The notes under the pieces were generated by a model. That model did no database searches, was not told the DNA's origin, and was given only the letters and a program-made list of their open reading frames with translations. The translations under genes were made by a program, and so were the position numbers. Shown here piece after piece: positions 6,579 to 13,092 of a stretch of 14,317 nucleotides of DNA. The stretch is from Bacteroidota bacterium (GTDB lineage Bacteria > Bacteroidota > Bacteroidia > B-17B0 > Aurantibacillaceae), in NCBI GenBank assembly GCA_025360565.1, contig JANYBY010000063.1, positions 1 through 14,317 on the forward strand. Reading direction: 5' to 3'. Numbering within the stretch: the first letter of the stretch is position 1; each line of letters opens with the position of its first letter.

Positions 6579-7601
6579 TTGAATAAAAAATCAAATATTT
6601 ATTGGTACTGCCAAATTTTTGGATGGTCGCTTTACGTTCTTATTAACCTTATTTTTTTCGGACTAAAACAGAATCTCAATAATAAAGATTATTTGATTTA
6701 TTTTCTGTCATTACCCCTTGGTATTGGGATCACTCATTTGTACCGATCAATAATTGTTCGTTTAAATATTATCGCACTTAAAATACCCATTCAAATTATG
6801 GTGGTTGTTGTTTTTAGTTTGATGTTGGCTGTAATATATTTTTTTCTTACCGCTTGCTTGGATGTTTTAGTTGGAATACGAATGCATTTATCTTTTGTAT
6901 ATGTTTCAGAAATGGTCATTAACTACAGCGTTCCTTTTTATTTGTGGAATATTTTCTATTTCGGGTTTAAATATTTTCAAAATTATAAGCGCACCGAGAT
7001 CAATTCGCTTCGTTATCTCGCAGCCAGTAAGGACTCTGAGTTAAGCAGTTTAAAAGCCCAGCTCAATCCGCATTTTATGTTCAATAGTATGAATAGTATC
7101 AGAGCATTGGTTGACGAAGATCCCGTAAAAGCCAAAGAAGCAATTACTCAGCTTTCAGGAATTTTGCGTAACACTTTGCAAATGAACAAAAATAAAGTGA
7201 TCTTGTTATCGGACGAAATAGATCTTGTAAAAGATTATTTAAACCTTGAAAAAATTCGGTATGAAGAACGATTAAGTTACGAATTTAAAATTGATAAAGA
7301 GGTAACAAGCTGCCAGATTCCACCATTCATTATTCAATCACAAGTTGAAAACGCCATTAAACACGGCATCTCAAAGCTTCCCGGAAACGGAAAAATTATT
7401 ATTGAAGCTTTTAAGTTGGGTAATGTGCTAAAAATAAAAGTATCCAACACGGGAAAAATTAATAACGAAACGCCATTAACCGGTGTAGGTTTTAAGAATT
7501 CTATTCAGCGTTTAGAACTTTTGTATGGTGCAGCCGGACAAATTTTTATCAGTACCGTAAACGAATTGGTAGTTGTTGATATTAATATACCTTTGAAATG
7601 A
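6579..7601 (+). CDS. LytS/YehU-type sensor histidine kinase
   Basis: A 340-residue membrane histidine kinase of the His_kinase (PF06580) family, the usual partner of LytTR response regulators. It starts at a TTG. No ATG occurs before the family-typical opening NIYWYCQIFGWSLY (residues 6-19), so TTG 6579 is the reasonable start. About four membrane helices span residues 14-130, with very short loops and no obvious extracellular sensor domain. The phospho-acceptor is His165 in LKAQLNPHFMFNS. The ATP-binding part has the N-box VENAIKHG (Asn258) and the glycine box GVGFKN (302-307). The latter replaces the more common GIGLxN with a conservative variant. The regulator gene follows after 81 bases. 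The signal sensed is unknown; with so little outside the membrane, a membrane-derived or intramembrane cue is likely (inference). Confidence 0.92.
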   Translation: MNKKSNIYWYCQIFGWSLYVLINLIFFGLKQNLNNKDYLIYFLSLPLGIGITHLYRSIIVRLNIIALKIPIQIMVVVVFSLMLAVIYFFLTACLDVLVGIRMHLSFVYVSEMVINYSVPFYLWNIFYFGFKYFQNYKRTEINSLRYLAASKDSELSSLKAQLNPHFMFNSMNSIRALVDEDPVKAKEAITQLSGILRNTLQMNKNKVILLSDEIDLVKDYLNLEKIRYEERLSYEFKIDKEVTSCQIPPFIIQSQVENAIKHGISKLPGNGKIIIEAFKLGNVLKIKVSNTGKINNETPLTGVGFKNSIQRLELLYGAAGQIFISTVNELVVVDINIPLK

Positions 7602-7623
7602 AATGACTGTTTTAGGGAAGGTC

Positions 7624-7660
7624 TCGAAAATACGAAATACGAAACATGGAATATCGAAAC
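7624..7660. repeat. CGAAA direct-repeat tract between kinase and regulator genes
   Basis: CGAAA recurs at 7625, 7633, 7640 and 7655, mostly as TACGAAA(C) or TATCGAAAC, so the units are 7, 8 and 15 bases apart. The tract separates two genes that would normally be adjacent or overlapping. It may be a dispersed low-complexity repeat; an array of binding sites for the LytTR regulator is an alternative, since LytTR proteins bind direct repeats. Neither is shown by sequence alone. Confidence 0.45.
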
Positions 7661-7682
7661 ATTAAACAAGAAATATAAGCAC

Positions 7683-8396
7683 ATGAAAGCAATAATAATT
7701 GACGATGAGCGCTTGGCGCGGCAAGAATTAAAAAACCTTTTGGCACAGTACAAAGAGGTAGAAGTGATTGCCGAATGTTCGGATGCCATACAAGCGGCAG
7801 AAAAAATTGCGGAATTAAAACCCGATGTTATTTTTTGCGATATTCAAATGCCCGGAAAAACGGGATTGGAATTAGTGGAAGAAATTTCGGCCTCGGTAGA
7901 TGTTGTTTTTGTTACCGCCTACGATGAACACGCCATAAAAGCGTTTGAATTGAACGCGTTCGATTATCTTTTAAAACCCGTACAGCCACAACGTTTGGCC
8001 GAAACAATTAAAAAATTATCGATAAAAGAATCAAGTACAAAAACCGAAAATAATTCGCCGCTTACAATTCGCGATATGGTTTTTGTAAAGGATGGAGAAA
8101 AATGCTGGTTCGTAAAACTAAATGATATCCGCTTGTTTGAGTCGGAAGGCAATTACGTAAGGATCTATTTCGATAATTCTCGCCCTCTGATCTTACGGAG
8201 TTTAAATAGTTTGGAAACACGCTTAAACGAAAAAGAATTTTTTAGAGCAAGTCGCAAGCACATCATTAATTTAAATTTTATTTTGAGTGTGGAACAATGG
8301 TTCAACGGCGGTTTAAATGTTAAATTAAAAGATGGTAAAGAGATCGAGATCTCGCGCCGGCAAGCAGTTAAATTAAAGGATCTGATGAGTTTGTAG
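7683..8396 (+). CDS. LytTR-family response regulator
   Basis: A 237-residue two-domain transcription regulator. The receiver domain (residues 1-115) has the acidic pocket Asp7/Asp8, the phosphorylation site Asp53 (FCDIQMPG), Thr78 and the conserved Lys98 (YLLKPV). A short linker follows, then a LytTR DNA-binding domain (about 135-235). Its hallmarks are DIRLFESEGNYVRIY, the LRSLNSLETRL helix, FFRASRKHIIN and the final EIEISRRQAVKLKDLM. Phosphorylation by the kinase encoded just upstream is inferred from adjacency and family pairing. Target genes are unknown. Nearby candidates are porQ and the surface-protein genes downstream, but no site was identified. Confidence 0.94.
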   Translation: MKAIIIDDERLARQELKNLLAQYKEVEVIAECSDAIQAAEKIAELKPDVIFCDIQMPGKTGLELVEEISASVDVVFVTAYDEHAIKAFELNAFDYLLKPVQPQRLAETIKKLSIKESSTKTENNSPLTIRDMVFVKDGEKCWFVKLNDIRLFESEGNYVRIYFDNSRPLILRSLNSLETRLNEKEFFRASRKHIINLNFILSVEQWFNGGLNVKLKDGKEIEISRRQAVKLKDLMSL

Positions 8397-8410
8397 AAAC
8401 TCTAGCCTAA

Positions 8411-8466
8411 CTAACCACGGATCCCGATAGCTATCGGGAACGGAGAGCACAAAGAAAACACGGAGA
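8411..8466. repeat. CACGGAGA-type tract, copy 2, interrupted by the 18-bp palindrome
   Basis: CTAACCACGGA (8411-8421) is followed by TCCCGATAGCTATCGGGA (8422-8439) and then by ACGGAGAGCAC and a second CACGGAGA unit (8459-8466). Removing the palindrome and one ACGGA leaves CTAACCACGGAGAGCAC, which parallels CTAACCACGGAGACACC at 3381-3397. ACGGA occurs directly on both sides of the palindrome (8417-8421 and 8440-8444), the pattern expected from a target-site duplication of 5 bp. Confidence 0.65.
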
Positions 8467-8515
8467 TTAATATTTTCAGGAAGTTGAGATTTTTTAAGCG
8501 TTTAGGTCTTGCTTC

Positions 8516-8549
8516 TCCGTCTTGACGGATTGGTCGTGCCTCTTGTTTC
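8516..8549. repeat. Small hairpin TCCGTC-TT-GACGGA and inverse copy of the 3481-3493 word
   Basis: TCCGTC (8516-8521) and GACGGA (8524-8529) form a 6-bp stem with a 2-base gap. It is followed at 8537-8549 by TGCCTCTTGTTTC, the reverse complement of 3481-3493. It lies in the 234-base gap between the response regulator and PorQ. No T-run follows the stem, so terminator function is doubtful. Confidence 0.4.
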
Positions 8550-8586
8550 CCTGAATAAGTATTGGTAAAATAAATGGCTTTTTGCT

Positions 8587-8594
8587 TAAATTTA
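8587..8594 (+). promoter_or_regulatory. Possible -7 element (TAAATTTA) before porQ
   Basis: TAAATTTA matches TAnnTTT of the Bacteroidota -7 consensus and lies 36 bases before the TTG start at 8631. An upstream TTG (8562-8564) is 22 bases away, slightly longer than the usual spacing. Moderate to weak evidence. Confidence 0.3.
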
Positions 8595-8630
8595 CCACAA
8601 TAAAACCCTTTGCTTTACGTTTTAAATAAG

Positions 8631-9686
8631 TTGAAAAACGGAATCCTCATAATTTTACTTTATTTATCCGTATTTGCCACGGCGCAAATTGGTGGCACAA
8701 AATCATACCGTTTTCTCGATATTCCAATGACAGCAAGGGCTGCAGCGCTTGGCGGAAGCAGCATGGGTGTTTATGGCGATGATATTAATCTTGTTTACAG
8801 CAATCCTTCGGCCTTAAACGCGTCCATGAGCAAACAAGTTGCTCTTAATTATTGCAATTACGTAGGCGATCTTAATTTTGGCTATTTGGGATATGCACAT
8901 GATCTGAAAAAATACGGGACAGTTGGAGGCGGAATTCAGTTTTTTAATTATGGCAAAATGGTGGGCTACGATGAGTTCGGACAAAAAACCAATAATTTTA
9001 AGGCGAACGATTATTGCATCAGTTTAAATTATGCAAAACCCTTCGAGGATTCTTCTTTTCAAATTGGCGCCGCACTAAAAACCATTATTTCTCAATACGA
9101 CATTTATAGATCCTTTGGCACCGCAATTGATTTTGGAGTAACGTATCATAAAAAGAATTTTTCAATGAGCATTCTTGCAAAAAATGTAGGTTTTATTTGG
9201 AAAGCGTATTCTAACACTTTGGGAAAAAACGAACCTCTTCCGCAAAACGTTCAGTTTGGATTTGCATATAAGGTTTCTAAAGCACCCTTTCGCCTTATTG
9301 GAATTTACGACCAGTTAACAAAATGGAATCTGAAATATGTAAGTCCGGTTGATACCGCAGGTAAATCAAGCCCTTTCGGCAGTACCGAAACAAAACACGA
9401 TTCTACAAAATTTCAAAAATTCTCAAAACGATTCGGCAGCGGATTGGATAATTTTATGCGCCATATAACGTTAGGAACCGAAATTGTGGTGACTAAAAAC
9501 TTTTGTTTGCGCATAGCCTATAATTACCGCCGTCAACGCGAAATGATCTTGCCGGATAGGCGAGGGGCAAACGGTTTAAGTTTTGGTTTTGGTTTAAAAA
9601 TAAAACGTTTGGGCGTATCTTATTCTTTCTCAAAAATGGCCTTCCCCGGAAACTCTAGTATTTTTAGTTTTGTTTATTGTTTGTAG
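8631..9686 (+). CDS. porQ: Type IX secretion system protein PorQ
   Basis: A 351-residue outer-membrane beta-barrel protein resembling PorQ. PorQ works with PorU, PorV and PorZ in the attachment complex that processes T9SS cargo and anchors it to the cell surface. Start choice: a TTG at 8610 is in frame, but the TTG at 8631 gives a standard signal peptide (MKNGILIILLYLSVFATA) with mature N-terminus at Gln19. PorQ-like features follow in order: GGTKSYRFLDIPMTARAAALGGS (21-43), an NP-S/A-L motif at 58-62, an AKNVGF-type segment, and APFR (218-221) followed closely by the LTKWNLKY segment (229-236). The protein ends in an aromatic-rich strand, as barrels do. No other secretion component lies beside it in this window, but two secreted-protein genes follow. 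The alternative is another PorV-like barrel protein; the APFR/LTKW block favours PorQ. Confidence 0.88.
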   Translation: MKNGILIILLYLSVFATAQIGGTKSYRFLDIPMTARAAALGGSSMGVYGDDINLVYSNPSALNASMSKQVALNYCNYVGDLNFGYLGYAHDLKKYGTVGGGIQFFNYGKMVGYDEFGQKTNNFKANDYCISLNYAKPFEDSSFQIGAALKTIISQYDIYRSFGTAIDFGVTYHKKNFSMSILAKNVGFIWKAYSNTLGKNEPLPQNVQFGFAYKVSKAPFRLIGIYDQLTKWNLKYVSPVDTAGKSSPFGSTETKHDSTKFQKFSKRFGSGLDNFMRHITLGTEIVVTKNFCLRIAYNYRRQREMILPDRRGANGLSFGFGLKIKRLGVSYSFSKMAFPGNSSIFSFVYCL

Positions 9687-9773
9687 AAGGGACTGAAGCT
9701 TCGAATCAAAAAAAATTCAGGATAATTTTAATGTATGTAGGAGTACTTAATCGTCCCTCATAAAGTATCATAA

Positions 9774-10092
9774 AAATTTATTTTATTTGGGCGCCTTATC
9801 GCGCTTTCACTTCAAGCCCCGCGGTATTTTGCTGTGTTGCTAAGGCTGCGGTGGCTTCCTACGGTCGCCTCCTCGCCTAAGCAACCCAACACAAAATCCT
9901 TGCGGGGGCTTTCCGTTCAATCGCGGGCGCGGCATTTGGCTGAATTTCTGGTAGCAAAAATCTGCCGCCTTTTTCTGGCGAGCCAAAAAACCGTAGCGCC
10001 TGCCTTGCTGGTAGGCAGGAAGCGAAGCCCGCAGTGGCCCGCCCGCCGAAATATTGATGAAGGCGGGGGCGCCCAAAACTTGAAATAAATTT
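9774..10092. repeat. GC-rich structured element with bipartite terminal inverted repeats
   Basis: This fills most of the 542-base gene-free gap after porQ. The ends are paired inverted repeats: AAATTTATTT (9774-9783) with AAATAAATTT (10083-10092), and just inside them TTTGGGCGCC (9786-9795) with GGCGCCCAAA (10068-10077). Both pairs are perfect. Inside lie further stems. The longest is imperfect, with arms at 9814-9841 and 9880-9911; shorter ones pair TTTGGCT with AGCCAAA (9935/9981), CCTGCC with GGCAGG (9999/10014) and CCCGCC with GGCGGG (10042/10062). The GC-rich composition contrasts with the AT-rich flanks. No transposase is present, and the overlapping frames within look spurious. It could be a MITE-like or dispersed repeat or a structured RNA. 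I see no feature in 9687-9773 and only the possible promoter in 10093-10228. Confidence 0.6.
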
Positions 10093-10194
10093 GGCGAAAT
10101 ATATTTTTTTGAAGTCGTTACTTGTCTAAATTCGCTCACAAACAAACCACTTATTCCCTTAAAACAACCACTTATTAAATTCAAATCCGTTTTG

Positions 10195-10202
10195 TATCTT
10201 TA
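10195..10202 (+). promoter_or_regulatory. Possible -7 element (TATCTTTA) before the large cargo gene
   Basis: TATCTTTA matches TAnnTTT of the Bacteroidota -7 consensus and lies about 27 bases before the TTG start at 10229. No good TTTG -33 element is seen 17-21 bases upstream, so the call is tentative. A T-tract and AT-rich leader follow. Confidence 0.3.
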
Positions 10203-10228
10203 AGTATTATTTTTAAGATAAAATAAGC

Positions 10229-12961
10229 TTGAAAAAAATACGAAATACTTTTTTTTTACTTTTAATTTTTATTTGTTTTTCAACGAGTGTCAAATCTCAA
10301 TGTAACGCTTGGTTTGTATTCTTTAGCAGTGGAAGTTATAATTGCGTAACCAATCTTTCGGTTGGTAATTATACTATTAACGGAAATACTTTTCCGGTTA
10401 CTTTCACAATTGTAAACACGGTAACCAACGCTACATTTTGTACAGCTGTTGCTCCTTCAAACACAGGTACATTTAATCCGATTCCCGTTGGTACGTACAG
10501 CGTTTTTATGACCAGCGCAGTGCCCGGATGTACCAATGTTGTGGTTTTTCAGGTTGTTTCGCCGGTTTCGCCTTCAAACATTCAATTTATTAACCCTGTA
10601 ATGGTCTCTTGCAACGGAGGCAACAACGGTTCAATGGGCGCATCCGTCACCGGGCCATTCATTGCGCCATTTACCTACACTTGGTCAAATGGATCGTTTT
10701 CGCAAACTGCCATAAATCTTCCGGCGGGTACTTACACTGTAACTATAAAAGATAGTCAGGGTTGCACGCTTGCAAATACAGTGCAAGTAACCGAGCCGGC
10801 GCCTATGGCCTCCTCGTTTGCTAATACAGTAACGCCTTGTCCCAACGGCACTCTGTCAACCGTTATAAATACCAATGGAGGAACTCCGCCATTTACCTAT
10901 ACTGTAAACGGAACCCCCGTTGCCGGAAATATTGCAAATAATGTTGCCGCAGGTATTGCAACCCTAATTACAAAAGACGCAGCCAATTGTTTAAAAACAA
11001 ATACCATTACAATCATTTCTCCTGCAGGGCCAACTATTGCAAACACAATTACAAAGCCATCTTGTATTGGTACGTTGAACGGGGCTGTAACCACAACCAT
11101 TTCTGGCGCACCTTTAGCTTACTCTTATACCTGGGCACCGGGCGGCGCAAATACATCAAGCATCAATAATATTGGTGTGGGCAATTATACCGTTACTTTT
11201 AAAGATGGAAATTCATGCATCACAAAATCTGTTATTGCTGTTACGCCATTGAATAGCATGACAGCGAATGTGATCACTGTTCCCGAAAACTGCAGTGCCA
11301 GCGATGGCGCATTTACATTGAATATGAGTGGCGGTAGCGCGCCTTACACTTTTTCAACCGTTACATTTGGCTCTTCGAACAATAACTTTTTAAATAATTT
11401 AACCAGCGGTGCTTATACCACTATTGTTAGCGACGCTGCAAACTGCAAGGATACCGTAAAGTTTGTTATCGGCAACCTGAGCACCGTTAGTGTATCAATA
11501 GTTAGTTTTACGCCTGTACTTTGTTTTGGTAATTGCACGGGCAAGGTTCAGCTAACAGTTTTAAATGGGATTTCGCCAATTACCTACAGCGCCTCAGGTA
11601 CGCCCACAACGGCTAACAGCCTTGTTAGCAATTTATGCGCGGGTTTGGTAAATATTAAAGTGATCGATGCCATTGGGTGTCCGGCCACCACTACCATTAA
11701 TTTTCCAACGCCGCCGGTGTTTTCATATTCGGCAACTAATCCTGCTCCGGTTTGCATTGGCAAAACCATTACCCTGCAAGGCTCTGCAGCCGGCGGAGTA
11801 GGGGCACATACCTTTATTTGGAATCCCGGAAGTTTAGTAGGGCAAACTGTTTCCATTACCGCTTCGGCAACTACTGTTTACAGTTTAAATGTGTACGATG
11901 CTAATAATTGTACGCTTCCGCCATTTACAGTTACCGTAAATGTAAACCCGCCAATAAGCATAAATTTAAATTCTTCTAATTCGGGCATTTGCCCCGGTAC
12001 AACGGCGCAAATAAGCCCAACAATTACAGGGGGCGATGGAGTGTATAATTATAATTGGATTCCCGGTAACCTTACTTCTCCTTCTATTTTTGTGCAAAAT
12101 ATTGTTGTTCCTGTATACACCTTAACGGTAAATGATTTTTGCGGATCGCCAACCGCCATCATTGAAGTTACAATAAATTTATTTCCGGTAGTTATTCCAA
12201 CTTTTTTTACTTCAGATACTGCGGGTTGCGAACCCTTTTGCATTCAGTTTACAAACACAACGCCTAAATCAACAAACATTATTTGGAATTATGGCGATAA
12301 ACCTTTTGAGCAACAGGGCAGCATTACAAATTATTGTTACGATAGATCGGGCTCGTACGATTTGCGCATAACGGTTAACGATTCAAACAATTGTAAGGCC
12401 GGCTTTACTTATACCGGCGCAATTAATGTGCTAAAAAAACCGGATGCTAATTTTACAAGCGACCCTGTGCTAATTACCTTAGATAACGATCAGGATGTTT
12501 TATTTAAACCAATAAATTCGGCAACACTTTACCAATGGTATGTGAACGGAAATTTTTTAGCCTCTACACCTAAAATACATTATTCTTTTCCCGATACCGG
12601 TTGCGTACCTTTCAGGTTGATTGCCATTAATGCCGATAATTGCCGCGATACGGTTGATAAAAATATTTGTGTGATAGAAGGATTTAATATTTGGGTGCCC
12701 AATTGTTTTTCGCCGAATAACGATGGTAAAAACGATGTGTTTATGCCAAAGGGCACAGGATGGATAGAGCGGGGCTATGTGTTTGAGATCTTTAACCGAT
12801 GGGGCACGCGCATTTATCATACAAATAATATGAATGATAGCTGGGACGGAAAAACAAAAAATTTATATGATCAGGACGATGCATATTTTTGGCACGTTAG
12901 TGTTACCGATAATTTAAACAACGAGTATAATTATAAAGGATTGGTTTATATTTTGAAGTAA
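10229..12961 (+). CDS. T9SS cargo protein: SprB-like repeats, PKD-like domains, type B (gliding-associated) C-terminal sorting domain
   Basis: A 910-residue secreted surface protein. The TTG start gives a signal peptide (MKKIRNTFFLLLIFICF...VKS). From about residue 126 to 495 lie some five or six SprB-like repeats, each with an early Cys-rich segment, a Gly-x-x-Pro-(F/Y)-(T/S)-Tyr core, LPAGTYTV-like turns and a D-x-x-x-C end. The first unit (VSCNGGNNGSMG...DSQGCTL) is the clearest. Two Ig/PKD-like units follow (about 500-655), then a PKD domain (about 663-740, IIWNYGDK and CYDRSGSYDLRITV). Residues 820-910 form the type B T9SS domain: CFSPNNDGKNDVF (826-838), FEIFNRWGTRIY, a SWDGK turn, AYFWHVSV and YKGLVYILK. 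Such proteins cross the outer membrane by the T9SS and often act as adhesins or motility proteins. Adjacency to porQ fits. The specific ligand is unknown. Confidence 0.9.
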   Translation: MKKIRNTFFLLLIFICFSTSVKSQCNAWFVFFSSGSYNCVTNLSVGNYTINGNTFPVTFTIVNTVTNATFCTAVAPSNTGTFNPIPVGTYSVFMTSAVPGCTNVVVFQVVSPVSPSNIQFINPVMVSCNGGNNGSMGASVTGPFIAPFTYTWSNGSFSQTAINLPAGTYTVTIKDSQGCTLANTVQVTEPAPMASSFANTVTPCPNGTLSTVINTNGGTPPFTYTVNGTPVAGNIANNVAAGIATLITKDAANCLKTNTITIISPAGPTIANTITKPSCIGTLNGAVTTTISGAPLAYSYTWAPGGANTSSINNIGVGNYTVTFKDGNSCITKSVIAVTPLNSMTANVITVPENCSASDGAFTLNMSGGSAPYTFSTVTFGSSNNNFLNNLTSGAYTTIVSDAANCKDTVKFVIGNLSTVSVSIVSFTPVLCFGNCTGKVQLTVLNGISPITYSASGTPTTANSLVSNLCAGLVNIKVIDAIGCPATTTINFPTPPVFSYSATNPAPVCIGKTITLQGSAAGGVGAHTFIWNPGSLVGQTVSITASATTVYSLNVYDANNCTLPPFTVTVNVNPPISINLNSSNSGICPGTTAQISPTITGGDGVYNYNWIPGNLTSPSIFVQNIVVPVYTLTVNDFCGSPTAIIEVTINLFPVVIPTFFTSDTAGCEPFCIQFTNTTPKSTNIIWNYGDKPFEQQGSITNYCYDRSGSYDLRITVNDSNNCKAGFTYTGAINVLKKPDANFTSDPVLITLDNDQDVLFKPINSATLYQWYVNGNFLASTPKIHYSFPDTGCVPFRLIAINADNCRDTVDKNICVIEGFNIWVPNCFSPNNDGKNDVFMPKGTGWIERGYVFEIFNRWGTRIYHTNNMNDSWDGKTKNLYDQDDAYFWHVSVTDNLNNEYNYKGLVYILK

Positions 12962-12971
12962 TTTTTTTGGC

Positions 12972-13014
12972 GACCTGCAAGGTCTTGCTGATTGTGATGA
13001 GGACCTTGTAGGTC
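12972..13014. repeat. Paired inverted repeat, GACCTGCAAGGTC type
   Basis: GACCTGCAAGGTC (12972-12984) pairs with GACCTTGTAGGTC (13002-13014), with a single non-complementary base (a G:U pair in + strand RNA), around a 17-base loop. Each arm is again nearly self-complementary, the same architecture as 1184-1216. It follows the cargo gene stop by 10 bases. No T-run follows, so it is at best a weak terminator. Confidence 0.75.
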
Positions 13015-13029
13015 TGTGCTGATAATCCC

Positions 13030-13059
13030 TTTGAAATTCAAATTATTATTATACCTTTG
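13030..13059 (+). promoter_or_regulatory. Bacteroidota-type promoter for the last gene
   Basis: TTTG (13030-13033) and TACCTTTG (13052-13059) are separated by 18 bases. This matches the published consensus TTTG-N(about 19)-TAnnTTTG at every fixed position, and the start codon at 13093 follows 33 bases later. It is the best promoter in the window and argues that the last gene has its own transcript. Confidence 0.6.
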
Positions 13060-13092
13060 GTTACATTAATTAATTGTTTAAAACGAATAAGT

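Noticed and set aside
8610..8630. TTG at 8610 as the PorQ start
   Set aside because: It adds seven residues before an otherwise complete signal peptide; TTG 8631 followed by Lys-Asn is the better start.
9688..9758. Weak inverted repeat AGGGAC/GTCCCT after porQ
   Set aside because: Only six pairs across a loop of about 60 bases; likely chance.
9834..10184. Open frames on both strands (+ 9834-10088, - 9840-10184) that could encode 84- and 114-residue proteins
   Set aside because: They overlap each other and lie within the hairpin-rich GC element; composition (Arg/Pro/Gly-rich) and lack of any recognisable domain point to chance frames in structured DNA.
12557..12820. Minus-strand frames inside the cargo gene and other large genes (for example 12557-12820, 11584-11856, 2895-3164)
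   Set aside because: They lie wholly within well-supported + strand genes, show no domains or signals, and have no independent support.
12972..13014. Intrinsic terminator after the cargo gene
   Set aside because: The stem is good but no T-run follows it on the + strand, and the loop is long.
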